From Anadara kagoshimensis (lineage: Eukaryota; Mollusca; Bivalvia; Arcoida; Arcidae), in the NCBI GenBank assembly GCA_021292105.1, contig CM037874.1, forward strand, positions 6,321,886 through 6,385,885: a stretch of DNA of 64,000 nt. The letters are read 5' to 3'. Below the pieces are notes generated by a model. That model was not told the origin of the DNA and did not search any database. It worked only from the letters and a program-made list of their open reading frames with translations. A program made the position numbers and the translations under genes. Below are positions 43,701 through 56,085 of the stretch, piece by piece; position 1 is the first letter of the stretch, and each line of letters opens with the position of its first letter.

Positions 43701-46700
43701 TGGTTAACATGTGCCCTATGTGGTCTTTATAGACAGGTTTTCATGTATATAAGTAACTGCATATAAAGACTATCTGTCTATACAGACTGGTTAACATGTG
43801 CCCTAGGTGGTCTATATACACAGGTTTTCATGTATATAAGTAACTGCATATAAAGACTATCTGTCTATACAGACTGGTTAACATGTGCCCTAGGTGGTCT
43901 ATATACACAGGTTTTCATGTATATAAGTAACTGTATATAAAGACTACCTGTCTATACAGACTGGTTAACATGTGCCCTAGGTGGTCTATATACACAGGTT
44001 TTCATGTATATAAGTAACTGTATATAAAGACTATCTGTCTATACAGACTGGTTAACATGTGCCCTAGGTGGTCTATATACACAGGTTTTCATGTATATAA
44101 GTAACTGTATATAAAGACTACCTGTCTATACAGACTGGTTAACATGTGCCCTAGGTGGTCTATATACACAGGTTTTCATGTATATAAGTAACTGTATATA
44201 AAGACTACCTGTCTATACAGACTGGTTAACATGTGCCCTAGGTGGTCTATATACACAGGTTTTCATGTATATAAGTAACTGTATATAAAGACTACCTGTC
44301 TATACAGACTGGTTAACATGTGCCCTAGGTGGTCTATATACACAGGTTTTCATGTATATAATAAACTGTATATAAAGACTACCTGTCTATACAGACTGGT
44401 TAACATGTGCCCTAGGTGGTCTATATACACAGGTTTTCATGTATATAAGTAACTGTATATAACGACTACCTGTCTATACAGACTGGTTAACATGTTCCCT
44501 AGGTGGTCTTTATAGACAGGTTTTCATGTATATAAGTAACTGTATATAAAGACTATCTGTCTATACAGACTGGTTAACATGTGCCCTAGGTGGTCTATAT
44601 ACACAGGTTTTCATGTATATAAGTAACTGTATATAAAGACTACCTGTCTATACAGACTGGTTAACATGTTCCCTAGGTGATAAACCACCTGTCTATACAG
44701 ACTGGTTAACATGTTTCCTAGGTGATAAACCACCTGTCTATACAGACTGGTTAACATGTTCCCTAGGTGGTCTTTATAGACAGGTTTTGCTGTATATAAG
44801 TACCTGTATATAACGACCACCTGTCTATACAGACTGGTTTATATATACCCTGGGTGGCCTTTATAGACAGATTTTACTGTATATGAGGACCACCTGTCTA
44901 TACAGACCAGACAGATTAACATGTCCCCTGGGTGGCCTTTATAGACAGATTTTACTGTATATAAGGACCATCTGTCTATACAGACCAGACAGATTAACAT
45001 GTCCCCTGGGTGGTCTTTATAGACAGGTTTTACTATTTATAAGTACCTGTATATAATGTTATTCTGAAGTCTGTGAATGGTTTACACTGTTTACTGACAG
45101 GTGGTGGTCTAGGTCCCTAGGTGGTCTTTATAGACAGGTTTTCATGTATATAAGTAACTGTATATAAAGACTTCCTGTCTATACAGACTGGTTAACATGT
45201 TCCCTATACAGACTGGTTGACATGTTCCTTAGGTGGTCTTTATAGACAGGTTTTCATGTATATAAGTAACTGTATATAAAGACTACCTGTCTATACAGAC
45301 TGGTTAACATGTTCCCTATACAGACTGGTTGACATGTTCCCTAGGTGGTCTTTATAGACAGGTGTTGCTGTATATAAGTACTTGTATATAAGGACCATCT
45401 GTCTATACAGACTGGTTACCATGTGCCTTAGGTGGTTTTTATAGACAGGTTTTACTTATATAAGGACCACCTGTCTATACAGACCAGACAGATTAACATG
45501 TCCCCTGGGTATTCTTTATGAACAGGATTTGATGTATATAAGTAACTGTATATAACGGCTACCTGTCTATACAGACTGGTTAACATGTGCCCTTGGTGGT
45601 CTTTATAGACAGTATTTGATGTATATTATTAACTGTATATAATGACTGCCTGTCTATACAGACTGGTTAACATGTACCCTAGGTGGTCTTTATAGACAGG
45701 TTTTCATGTATATAAGTAACTGTATATAACGACTACCTGTCTATACAGACTGGTTAACATGTGCCCTAGGTGGTCTTTATAGACAGGTTTTCATGTATAT
45801 AAGTAACTGCATATAAAGACCATCTGTCTATACAGACTGGTTAACATGTGCCCTAGGTGGTCTATATACACAGGTTTTCATGTATATAAGTAACTGTATA
45901 TAAAGACTACCTGTCTGTACAGACTGGTTAAAATGTTCCCTATACAGACTGGTTAACATGTTCCCTAGGTGGTCTTTATAGACAGGTTTTCATGTATATA
46001 AGTAACTGTATATAACGACTACCTGTCTATACACTGGTTAACATGTGCCCTAGGTGGTCTTTATAGACAGGTTTTCATGTATATAAGTAACTGTATATAG
46101 CGACTACCTGTCTATACAGACTGGTTAACATGTGCCATAGGTGGTCTTTATAGACAGGTTTTCATGTATATAAGTAACTGTATATAAAGACTACCTGTCT
46201 ATACAGACTGGTTAACATGTTCCCTATGTGGTCTTTATAGACAGGTTTTCATGTATATAAGTAACTGTATATAACGACTACCTGTCTATACAGACTGGTT
46301 AACATGTGCCCTAGGTGGTCTTTATAGACAGGTTTTCATGTATATAAGTAACTGTATATAACGACTACCTGTCTATACAGACTGGTTAACATGTGCCATA
46401 GGTGGTCTTTATAGACAGGTTTTCATGTATATAAGTAACTGTATATAAAGACTACCTGTCTATACAGACTGGTTAACATGTGCCCTATGTGGTCTTTATA
46501 GACAGGTTTTCATGTATATAAGTAACTGTATATAACGACTACCTGTCTATACAGACTGGTTAACATGTGCCCTAGGTGGTCTTTATAGACAGGTTTTCAT
46601 GTATATAAGTAACTGTATATAAAGACTATCTGTCTATACAGACTGGTTAACATGTGCCCTAGGTGGTCTATATACACAGGTTTTCATGTATATAAGTAAT

Positions 46701-47740
46701 TGTGTATAAAGACTATCTGTCTATACAGACTGGTTAACATGTGCCCTAGGTGGTCTATATACACAGGTTTTCATGTATATAAGTAACTGTATATAACAAC
46801 TACCTGTCTATACAGACTGGTTAACATGTGCCCTATGTGGTGTTTATAGACAGGTTTTCATGTATATAAGTAACTGTATATAAAGACTACCTGTCTGTAC
46901 AGACTGGTTAAAATGTTCCCTATACAGACTGGTTAACATGTTCCCTAGGTGGTCTTTATAGACAGGTTTTGCTGTATATAAGTACCTGTATATAACGACC
47001 ACCTGTCTATACAGACTGGTTTATATATACCCTGGCTGGCCTTTATAGACAGATTTTACTGTATATGAGGACCACCTGTCTATACAGACCAGACAGATTA
47101 ACATGTCCCCTGGGTGGCCTTTATAGACAGATTTTACTGTATATAAGGACCACCTGTCTATACAGACCAGACAGATTAACATGTCCCCTGGGTGGTCTTT
47201 ATAGACAGGTTTTACTATTTATAAGTACCACCTGTCTATACAGACCAGACAGATTAACATGTCCCCTGGGTGGTCTTTATAGTCAGGTTTTACTATTTAT
47301 AAGTACCACCTGTCTATACAGACCAGACTGGTTAACATGACCCCTGGGTGGTCTTTATAGACAGGTTTACTGTATATAAGGACCACCTGTCTATACAGAC
47401 CAGACACTAACATGTCCCCTGGGTGGTCTTTATAGACAGGTTTACTGTATATAAGGACCACCTGTCTATACAGACCAGACAGATTAACGTCCCCTGGGTG
47501 GTCTTTATAGACAGATTTTACTGTATATAAGGACCACCTGTCTATACAGACCAGACAGATTAGCATGTCCCCTGGGTGGTCTTTATAGACAGGTTTTTAC
47601 TGTATATAAGGACCACCTGTCTATACAGACCAGACAGATTAACATGTCCCCTGGGTGGTCTTTATAGACAGGTTTTTACTATATATAAGTACCTGTATAT
47701 AAGTGTTATTCTGAAGTCTGTGACTGGTTTACACTGTTTA
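40800..47740. repeat. 87 bp satellite array, about 80 units, with higher-order structure
   Basis: The common unit on + is 'GACTACCTGTCTATACAGAC', 'TGGTTAACATGTGCCCTAGG', 'TGGTCTATATACACAGGTTT', 'TCATGTATATAAGTAACTGT', 'ATATAAA'. A second class has 'AAGGACCACC...GACCAGACAG' and 'CCCCTGGGTGGCCTTTAT'. A non-satellite tag 'ATTCTGAAGTCTGTGA' recurs at 42750, 45061 and 47708. Because 87 is a multiple of three, long spurious frames occur on both strands. Confidence 0.97.
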
Positions 47741-48194
47741 CTGACAGCCTGACTGTACATAGACCTGTAAAACAGGAAATAACAGTCTGTTAATACTCAA
47801 ACACAGTATAACTGGTAGTAATAGAACACAATGAAACTAGGATGTAAACAAGGACACTGATATAGAACATTAAAACATGTTTTTAGTTACTTGTTTGAAA
47901 ATTTTTAACCAAGTGAATAAAAACTAAAGTTAACCCTGTTAAACTAAATTTTTAATTCTAAAAACCCAAGAATCAACTATAACTCCATCAATTAAATTCC
48001 TGAATGATATTCAGTTCAGTTATCAAATTTTTAACTGGTTTTAAAAAGATCCCAAAATCTATAGCTATATAGCAGAGCTTGAAAAATTAATTTCTTTCAT
48101 AATTAAGGATGTGTGATTCTAAAAATATCTTATAAGTTTTACATGTATTTTAAGACTTGGCCAATTCTAATGTGATAGTATGGTAATTAGAATT

Positions 48195-48300
48195 CTGAAC
48201 CTAGGTTTATTAATAATTATATATACCAGTTTAATTTTACATCACTAGACAGACATTTCGAAATACAATTCCTTATTAGCAGTGCCTTAACCAAAATTGT
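48195..48300 (-). repeat. Dispersed repeat family A, inverted copy
   Basis: 'ATATACCAGTTTAATTTTAC', 'CACTAGACAGACATTTCG', 'AATACAATTCCTTATTAGCA' is the reverse complement of the family A 3' block. Confidence 0.7.
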
Positions 48301-48346
48301 AAAACCAATTCAAAACATACATATTTGTGAATTAGTTTATCAACTC

Positions 48347-48475
48347 AAGTACCTCAAACACAGACTTCAGAATAACCAACTATCTAAGTACCTCAAACAC
48401 AGACTTCAGAATAACCAACTATCTAAGTACCTCAAACACAGACTTCAGAATAACCAACTTAATCTAGTACCTTTA
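48347..48475. repeat. Three tandem copies of a 39 bp unit
   Basis: The unit is 'AAGTACCTCAAACACAGACT' plus 'TCAGAATAACCAACTATCT'. Its 'CACAGACTTCAGAATAAC' is the exact inverse of the tag found three times in the 87 bp array, so the tag and this unit share an origin in opposite orientation. Confidence 0.9.
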
Positions 48476-49665
48476 GTCATAACAATCACATACAAATCAT
48501 TCTTATTGTATTTTGAACAAACAGAGACACATCTAAATCAATATTACAACCTGCAATACAACTCTGCCATAATGAACACAACAATGTATACACTATATAT
48601 ATAATGTACTATAAATCACTCTAATCCTGCACACAACACAAACTTCTCACAAATTTGTTTGAATAAAGCATATACCGGTAAGTATATATGTGGTATTCAA
48701 ATCTCTGTGATCTTTGAAGCAATGATCTGATACTAACCATCAATTTTACTTTAACACATATCATTTTGTGATTTGTTATACAAAACTGTACCTGTATATA
48801 TACTCAACAAAAGTCTATTCTGAAAATAATTAACATTCAGATTTGCTGTAGCTGATCTTTCAGACATGTCTGTCTATAACATACTGTTTTCTTGACAGAC
48901 CTTGTAACTCCAGTTTCACAATCATTCCTTAACTAAAATTTTTCTAAACTTAAATTCAGTAATTTTGGCAATCTTTTTTCTTTTTCTTTTTTTTTTTTTT
49001 TTTTGGTACTATGAAGGAACATTTTTGTCAGAACTTATTGCAAATGCTACAAGCTAAAAGTGATCTTCAATACGACACCTAAAATCTTTTAACAATTAAA
49101 AAAGTTATTTAGATTTCAAATTTGCAAGATTTAAGTTAAGAGTAGTTGGGAAGTATTGTGAAACCAGGCCTGTAGGTCTAGGTGTCCTATTTGAGGCATA
49201 AATTTATAGAAAAGACTTTAATTGTCCAAGAAGATTGAAAAATGTGGCAAATTAAAAGCCAATATACCCAACATTCCTCTGATATTTTTTTTTAATTAAC
49301 TCTTACTAAATCATCATTTCAAAATGGTAGGTACAAGTATGTATGTACGTGTATATATATATATATGTATATATACATAGCTTAAAAAGTCCCAAAAGGG
49401 ACGAAAACATTAGCTTAAACTTGTATATCAAACAAATAAAGCAAGGTGCTTGTGGAAAATTGTGATTTATATTACAAGTATGAGATTCTTCAATTCTGAT
49501 TAAATAATAAACAATTTATCACGAAAATTAAAAAGTTTAAATATAAAAAAGAAAAAATATGTCTACAAGATAATTCAATTTGTAAATAGGATTCTGAGTA
49601 AAAAGTCTAAGTTAAATCAATATAGAATGAATAAATACAAAATAAATACACAGTACACACATTTG

Positions 49666-49675
49666 TGATCTTCAG

Positions 49676-49723
<48 letters not shown>

Positions 49724-49915
49724 CATTATATTTAGTGTAAAGCTATTAGTTCATGGGGTTTAAAATGTACAGATCTGAGCTCTTGAGCACAATGCAATTA
49801 AATTTCTGATCTTCAGACCTCTCTCTCTCTCTAAGTCACTATATTTGGTGCAAAGCTATTTGTTCATTGGGTCTAAAATGTACAGATCTGAGCCCTTGAG
49901 CACAACACACAACTT
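49666..49915. repeat. Tandem duplication of about 130 bp with (TC)n
   Basis: 'GATCTTCAGACCTCTCTCTC' begins both copies (about 49668 and 49808). Both continue through 'AAAGCTATT', 'GTTCAT', 'TAAAATGTACAGATCTGAGC' and 'CTTGAGCACAA'. The (TC)n run is long in the first copy and short in the second. Confidence 0.9.
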
Positions 49916-51494
49916 TGTGAGTTCTTAATTGAACAGATAATAAAACATCTGACAGATTGCCAGTCACGCCCACAATGTACCGACAAAGGCCCAGCATGCT
50001 TGAATTACACACAAAAAGAATGAAAACTCTGCCTAAATTGTGCCATTTAATAACATCACAGACACTAGTATGTCATTAGTTGCCTTGACGCTGCTTTAGT
50101 AGTGATAGGGGCTAGTGGTGGAAGATAAAAGACATGGTTAGCGATATGTCATTTGCCAGACAACAAAGTGATTAAAACTCTCTAGCATTTCTGGATGATA
50201 AACATTAGGAATAAAAAAAATTATAATATATTTGGTAGGATATTATTTTTTACTGGAAAACCCTAAAATAATGGTAGTCCATATACAATGTACATTACAA
50301 TAGTCCCACACAATGTACATTATAACAGTCCCACAAAAACCATGGTGCATTTTATAAGAGAATAAAGCTTCATAGAGATGTGCAACTTCCTGAAGAAATA
50401 ACTTGGTTTGAGTTAACAGATATATCCAAGCTACATCAATAATCATCATGTAAAATGACAGGTAACTAACAAATATTGCACAGACAGAATAGTATTAATA
50501 TAGATGACACTGATAATATATTACACAATCCCAGAAGAATTAATTTACAGTAAAACCTTGTTATAATGCCCTTTTTGATTTCTTTGCCATACTGTTTATC
50601 ACCCATGTTGTTGGTGCTCTCATAATTTCTTATCCAATCATATTGGCATCAGATCTAATCTTGCCTAGTGCAATTTCTCAAGAATGCATTTACATGTATT
50701 TCATATAAATGATGAGTGTAAACACCTCAATCCACACTTTGAATATATGTATGCTATTCCAAAGCCATAAAAGTAAAGCTATAATGTATGAAAATTATTT
50801 TGAAAATTTACAGCAGAAATTTAGAATAAATTATGATAATGGATCTGATGTCACAGGGATTTTTCTAGCCAGTCATAGGGTCTGTTCCCAATGCCAAAAA
50901 GTGCATATTTTTCCCAATTTTGTAGGTAAACATTTCTAATTGAACTGCATTCATATTGAATGGGAAACTCAACAAAAAGTTACCAAAATACCACCTCTCA
51001 GCACTCAGCATAGCTGGTATAACTTCATGAAAACCCAAATTTAGATATACAGTGATGAACATTCATATAATTGTTACAGGTAAACCGATCTCATTTACAA
51101 TAAATTATAATGCATGTGTTACAATAAACATTGAACTTTCTAAACACACAAAACGTAAGATTATCATTAAAAGATGGCAAAATGAATATTTTCTTTTCCC
51201 CATTTTATAAATTTTGTTGACTGAGTTTTCCTAATTTCGTCCCAAGATCTCTTTCCTGATGTGGCAAGAAAAATTCCTGTGCCAGTGTCAGTATATGTTG
51301 TAGTGTAAAAAAGTCTTTCTGTACTTATACAGTGTGATGTATCTGAAAACGAATCTATCATACACATTGAGGAAAAATCTAAACCCATTACCAGTCCATT
51401 TTATCACAATTTGTCAAATCTGACATCCAATAAAACACAATCAAATTGCATGGGCACATTCATCTTACAGGAATCATGCACACAAACATCCACA
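49916..51494. other. Intergenic DNA without recognised features
   Basis: Frames at 50243-50449, 50709-50939, 50865-51062 and 51167-51388 show no family resemblance, biased composition or splice context. 'CACAATGTACATTA' occurs twice near 50290-50325. Confidence 0.45.
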
Positions 51495-51680
51495 CAGTCA
51501 AACCTGCCTTAAAGACCAACCCTTAATATAAGGGTTTGTATATCTGCTACTAAAGGCCAGTAAACTTTTATTCCAATTTGTTTTTATACATGTTCTTTGA
51601 ACCTGTACAAAAGGACCACTTCCTTTAAGGGCCAATTTTGCTGGTTCTGTCAGGTAGTCATTATAGACAGGTTTGACCGT
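51495..51680. mobile_element. Palindromic MITE related to the 87 bp satellite
   Basis: Left end 'CAGTCAAACCTGCCTTAAAG' and right end 'CATTATAGACAGGTTTGACC' are inverted relatives. Inside are 'AAAGGACCACTT' and 'AAGGGCCA'. The ends match 'TATAGACAGGTTTTACTGTA' in the array units at 42.5-47.6 kb. Confidence 0.7.
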
Positions 51681-52073
51681 ATATTACAGTTAACAATGAA
51701 AATCTCCCTCAACACATCTAACTTGGTCATAAGTTAACACCTCCTGATTCTAAAGACAGACACAATGACACATTCAACACATACTAGTAGTAGAGGATTC
51801 CTTTACACAATATATAATGAATCAATGAATTGTAGTGTTGTTACTCTTTAGTTATTTAAGGGCTAAACATGCTGCTCAGTGTCAATATTCATTAAAAATC
51901 CATCTGATGGGCAATTTTCCTTTATTTTCTCAGTAACGATTGTCTCTATCTGAAAGTGAGTCAGGTTCAATCTTCATCAAAAGTCTGTCAAAGTTTCATG
52001 GATCAAACAGAAGCCATGGCGTGATGTGCTGACACCACACCACAAGTAGATATCAGGAATGAGGTGCAATGTA

Positions 52074-52574
52074 TTTATTATTAAGAATGATATTCACAAA
52101 GTTTGCTTTGTAACACCTTGCAATAACACTGCTAGTTGACATTAGGAGCATGTTAACATTCAGCATACCATCAACCCATAAGTACTGCATCTTCATGTTT
52201 ATAATAAGAAAAATAACAGCTATGCTGATATGAGAGAATGATCTCAATTTACAGGTGTTACATCTTCAAGTTCAAAATAATGCAAAATTACAACTGTGCT
52301 GACTGATATGAAAGAATGGTATTAATCTATATGCCCTGCATCTTCAAGTTCAACACGACGAGCAACCACAACAGCTCCGATAATCACTGCTATTACAAAA
52401 CAAAATGCAAATATATAGAAGCTTTCCTCATCAAAAACATCTGTAAATGCTGGAATATATGATGATAGTTTCCTTACAATTTTATGTTCTGCACCATCTT
52501 TAGGCAACATATTTGGTTTATACTGGTCACTTTATGGCACAGCACAGATCAGAAGACTTCACTTGTGGTTGTTT
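52074..52574 (-). other. Terminal exon of the small membrane-protein gene
   Basis: On - the exon begins after the acceptor TATATTTACAG (first exon base 52574). It has 64 bases of 5' UTR, the coding frame 52510-52322, and an AATAAA at 52079-52074, about 240 bases past the stop. An upstream non-coding exon is implied but not located. The transcript ends are inferred. Confidence 0.5.
52322..52510 (-). CDS. Small single-pass membrane protein (62 aa), function unknown
   Basis: The 62-residue product opens with a hydrophilic, basic N-terminus (1-30, including 'IPAFTDVFDEES'). One hydrophobic helix follows (31-50, FYIFAFCFVIAVIIGAVVVA), then RR and an acidic tail 'VELEDAGHID'. The charge pattern suggests an outside/luminal N-terminus and a cytosolic C-terminus. 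The start has A at -3; the frame is preceded by a good splice acceptor and followed by a poly(A) signal, which is why I keep it among many short frames. It resembles the small integral membrane protein class, but I recognise no named family. Conservation is not tested. Confidence 0.55.
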   Translation of the reverse strand: MLPKDGAEHKIVRKLSSYIPAFTDVFDEESFYIFAFCFVIAVIIGAVVVARRVELEDAGHID

Positions 52575-53561
52575 CTGTAAATATATAAAGTTGAAGGAAT
52601 GTATTCAATTTTAAAATGCTTTACCTAGAACACTTAACGCAACAGAGCTTCTTAATTAATCCTATAAACTGCAATAACACTTTCAGAGGGAATCAAGTGT
52701 AGGAATTTCAAGGAGGGAAGTTAGTACTCAGCTACTGTAATGACACAAAGCTCAGATTTATTGTAGAAAGATGGTGTAAAAATCAAGATTTTCAACAACA
52801 GTGTTAAAGCTGAAAAAGGTTTTGCCTTCTGCACATGTAAGCCACTGCTAAAGTCAGATTACAACAATATTTATTCTTTGTTCTGCAAAATCAAACACCA
52901 CCAAAATATTGTATACCCATCATGTAACTTTCAACATTGAATGCATGTCGAACAGTGAAAGAAGACATAACTGACTGTGAGACACCTATACTAGATTACA
53001 TTCTATTTCTAAGGTTAAAACTAGGAACTATATCTATGGTATGACAACTATGATGAAATATTACACTTTTACACTAGGTAATTGGAAGTGAATTTGCAAA
53101 ATCAAAGCCATGCATCTCTCAGATTTATCATACAATAAACAGGTCTGGGATCTGCCCGAAACGGGGGATCGCCCGATCGGGGGACAATTAAAGGGGAGTA
53201 ATTCTTGTGGATATGCATGCGAGTACACAGAAGAGTTCCGATGATTGTGAGTAATACTACCTTATGTAAACATCCGGTAGATCGTACATAGATACTCGCG
53301 GTTGTCAATAAAGCTTTGTAAATCTGGGTAATAATGGCAGACATATCAGCAGTGTTTTCCAATGATGGCATAAAAGATTCAATAAAAGAAGAACAATTGA
53401 ATGAAGATTTTTAATAAAACACAAATTTATTGCTAATTCAAATCTATAAACTTACTCAATTAAAAAAATTAATACACTATATTATCTTGTTTTTCGATCA
53501 AAGGACGACATTCATTTTGTCAGTTTTCTTCCTTTTATTTTTTGGTGTAAATGCTGAATAA
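52575..53561. other. Region upstream of the small membrane-protein gene
   Basis: Contains a GC-richer patch at 53150-53300 with 'CGCCCGATCGGG', which is itself palindromic and resembles (inverted) 56995-57060. A short + frame at 53333-53410 ('MADISAVFSNDGIKDSIKEE') looks gene-like but ends after 26 codons. It could be the start of an unlocated gene. Confidence 0.4.
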
Positions 53562-54250
53562 TGGTATTAGACCTCAGTCGTGATAAGGCCAGATGTGGGA
53601 CGGTCAAAAGTAGTGCATAAAACAAACCCAGATGCCTTTCCTTAGACCATGCTCATTTAAATTTGTTTATAGGTAGTACTTTGCAATATTGCCAAGGTGA
53701 GAGGTTCTTAGGTTTGCAAAAATTTAAACCTGAATTGATGGACTATAGCACTATATTTCTGACGTAAGGACTTCCGCCGCACCATACACTTCCTATGGCA
53801 AGACCACATTTTGGGTATAAACATTGCCATGTGCTTTTAGCATGGTTGGCACATTTCCCAAATTTCTGAAAAATGAATCAGACAAGACCCTGGTTTTCCT
53901 TCACAATGAAAAAGTGGAATATTTAAGGATTCAGGAAAAATGTGTGCCATTGTATGTAGTTCGAGGTTTGTTTACCATCTGATTCTATGAATATGGCCTA
54001 TTTGGGGGTAATATTTTGCATTTTTTTGTGTGGTTGCCATGGAAACAAAATGTTTTCCAAAATTGTGAAAATTTGCACTTGGGTCATAAATGCAGTATAG
54101 AAATATTGTTTTAATTCTCCTGAATTGAAAAAGTATCAACATTCATGTTGTTTCAGCAAAATTATTGAAATATGGGTGCATAACACTTAATGTGTTAAGG
54201 CCAAAATTGGCTAATTTTGAGTGACAAGTTACAACTGAGGTCTGTAACCA
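53562..54250. mobile_element. 690 bp element, copy 1
   Basis: Bounded by 'TGGTATTAGACCTCAGTCGT' and the inverse 'ACAACTGAGGTCTGTAACCA', giving imperfect 20 bp terminal inverted repeats that begin TG and end CA. TAA flanks both sides (53559-53561 and 54251-54253), consistent with a 3 bp target duplication as in PIF/Harbinger-type MITEs. No coding capacity. Confidence 0.85.
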
Positions 54251-55395
54251 TAAGCAAAAATACAAAATCATGAAAAGTCATAAATTCATGAAGAAAATCT
54301 TATTTCTACTTGTTTTATACTGTTGAATATCAGTCACTTTGGAAAAATGTGAAATGAACTCATTTGCAATGGTTTTCAGTGTAAAAGGTCAAAGGTCAGT
54401 TTAAGTGCAAAAAGGTCAAATTGTCTGTTTTATGTATTTAGAGGATACTATGAGCTATTTTGGACAATTTTTATATTATTTTAGTTACTTTTCTTGCAAA
54501 TTCTATTGGAAAACAGTTGTTTTATATGTGTAAACATTGAAATCACCATGGAAACTGAGTCAACAAGAACAAATGTACCAATTGTTCCATCTGAATGGAT
54601 TTCAATTTGTCCTATATTTGGCAGTGTGTGCTATCCTAAAAGCTTAAACATGGCAAAACAGTTTGCACATTGCAGCAATTTTATTCTTTGCAACCAATAT
54701 TCATCATCTTTAACTATATGAATCTGCATAAAATTCAAATTTTAGTGTACCCTAAAACCAATGACATCATATTTAGCAATTGTGATGTCATCAAACCATT
54801 TGGAGGTGTTTGAGTAATGGAATTCAAGAATTATCTCCCTTTATCTCTATTATGCAGTATGAAATTTCTTGATTTTTAACTGAAAACAAGTGAATTTTAA
54901 TAGATATTGATACAAAAATTTCAAAATTTCATGTACTATTCCAGTTATTGGCATTATTTGCAAATCTTGATTGATTAAATTCAGCTTGTGCTGTACTTTT
55001 ACTTGTTTTGATAATCATTTCTTTTGATTTGGCAAAATTGGCAACAATTTGGCAAAAACTAGAGTTTGAATGTAAAAATTTTGATATGCACATTCAGCAT
55101 AAGACAACTATGAATGTAATTCTCTGTTTATTATTTGGTTTTAAGTCATTTGGAAAAAGCATCCAAACTCCAATGAGTTTGATCAATTTTGCCAAAATTG
55201 TCAAAATCAGTCTAAATAATTGTAAAATGACCATATTATGGAATGCTACCCTATCAGTTGAATGAAGCCTATTTTGGCAAAATTTGCAAACACCAGCACC
55301 ATGTTATATATCATTTAATTCAGAATATTGTCTTCTTTTAGAATATGAAGTAAAATAAGTAAAATTCTGAGTTTTGAAATTTAGCCTGAGCCTTA
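54251..55395. other. 1,145 bp spacer between twin elements
   Basis: AT-rich, no recognised repeat, no tRNA-primer-like site after copy 1 and no polypurine tract before copy 2. Frames at 54494-54721 and 55008-55265 are unsupported. Confidence 0.5.
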
Positions 55396-56085
55396 TGGTA
55401 TTAGACCTCAGTCGTGATAAGGCCAGATGTGGGACGGTCAAAAGTAGTGCATAAAACAAACCCAGATGCCTTTCCTTAGACCATGCTCATTTAAATTTGT
55501 TTATAGGTAGTACTTTGCAATATTGCCAAGGTGAGAGGTTCTTAGGTTTGCAAATATTTAAACCTGAATTGATGGACTATAGCACTATATTTCTGACGTA
55601 AGGACTTCCGCCGCACCATACACTTCCTATGGCAAGACCACATTTTGGGTATAAACATTGCCATGTGCTTTTAGCATGGTTGGCACATTTCCCAAATTTC
55701 TGAAAAAATGAATCAGACAAGACCCTGGTTTTCCTTCACAATGAAAAAGTGGAATATTTAAGGATTCAGGAAAAATGTGTGCCATTGTATGTAGTTCGAG
55801 GTTTGTTTACCATCTGATTCTATGAATATGGCCTATTTGGGGGTAATATTTTGCATTTTTTTGTGTGGTTGCCATGGAAACAAAATGTTTTCCAAAATTG
55901 TGAAAATTTGCACTTGGGTCATAAATGCAGTATAGAAATATTGTTTTAATTCTCCTGAATTGAAAAAGTATCAACATTCATGTTGTTTCAGCAAAATTAT
56001 TGAAATATGGGTGCATAACACTTAATGTGTTAAGGCCAAAATTGGCTAATTTTGAGTGACAAGTTACAACTGAGGTCTGTAACCA
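55396..56085. mobile_element. 690 bp element, copy 2
   Basis: Nearly identical to 53562-54250 in the same orientation (I see one extra A and very few substitutions). Flanked by TTA on the left and ATTA on the right, so its target duplication is off by one base. Confidence 0.85.

Larger units (their letters stand above)
47741..49665. other. Intergenic region with mixed small repeats
   Basis: Contains an inverted family A copy, a 39 bp triplication, a poly-T tract (about 48989-49004), an inverted copy of the 23.4 kb tandem unit (48905-48965) and a short (TA)n at about 49352-49375. No exon is seen. Confidence 0.5.

Noticed and set aside
42232-47566. Open frames with repeated 'YRPDRLTCPLGGLYRQ' or 'YRQVVYHLGNMLTS' text
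   Set aside because: They arise because the 87 bp unit is a multiple of three. They occur on both strands and lack splice or start context.
53562-56085. Small LTR retrotransposon with 690 bp LTRs
   Set aside because: No primer-binding site, polypurine tract or matching outer duplication; each copy has its own inverted ends. Kept only as an alternative in the findings.
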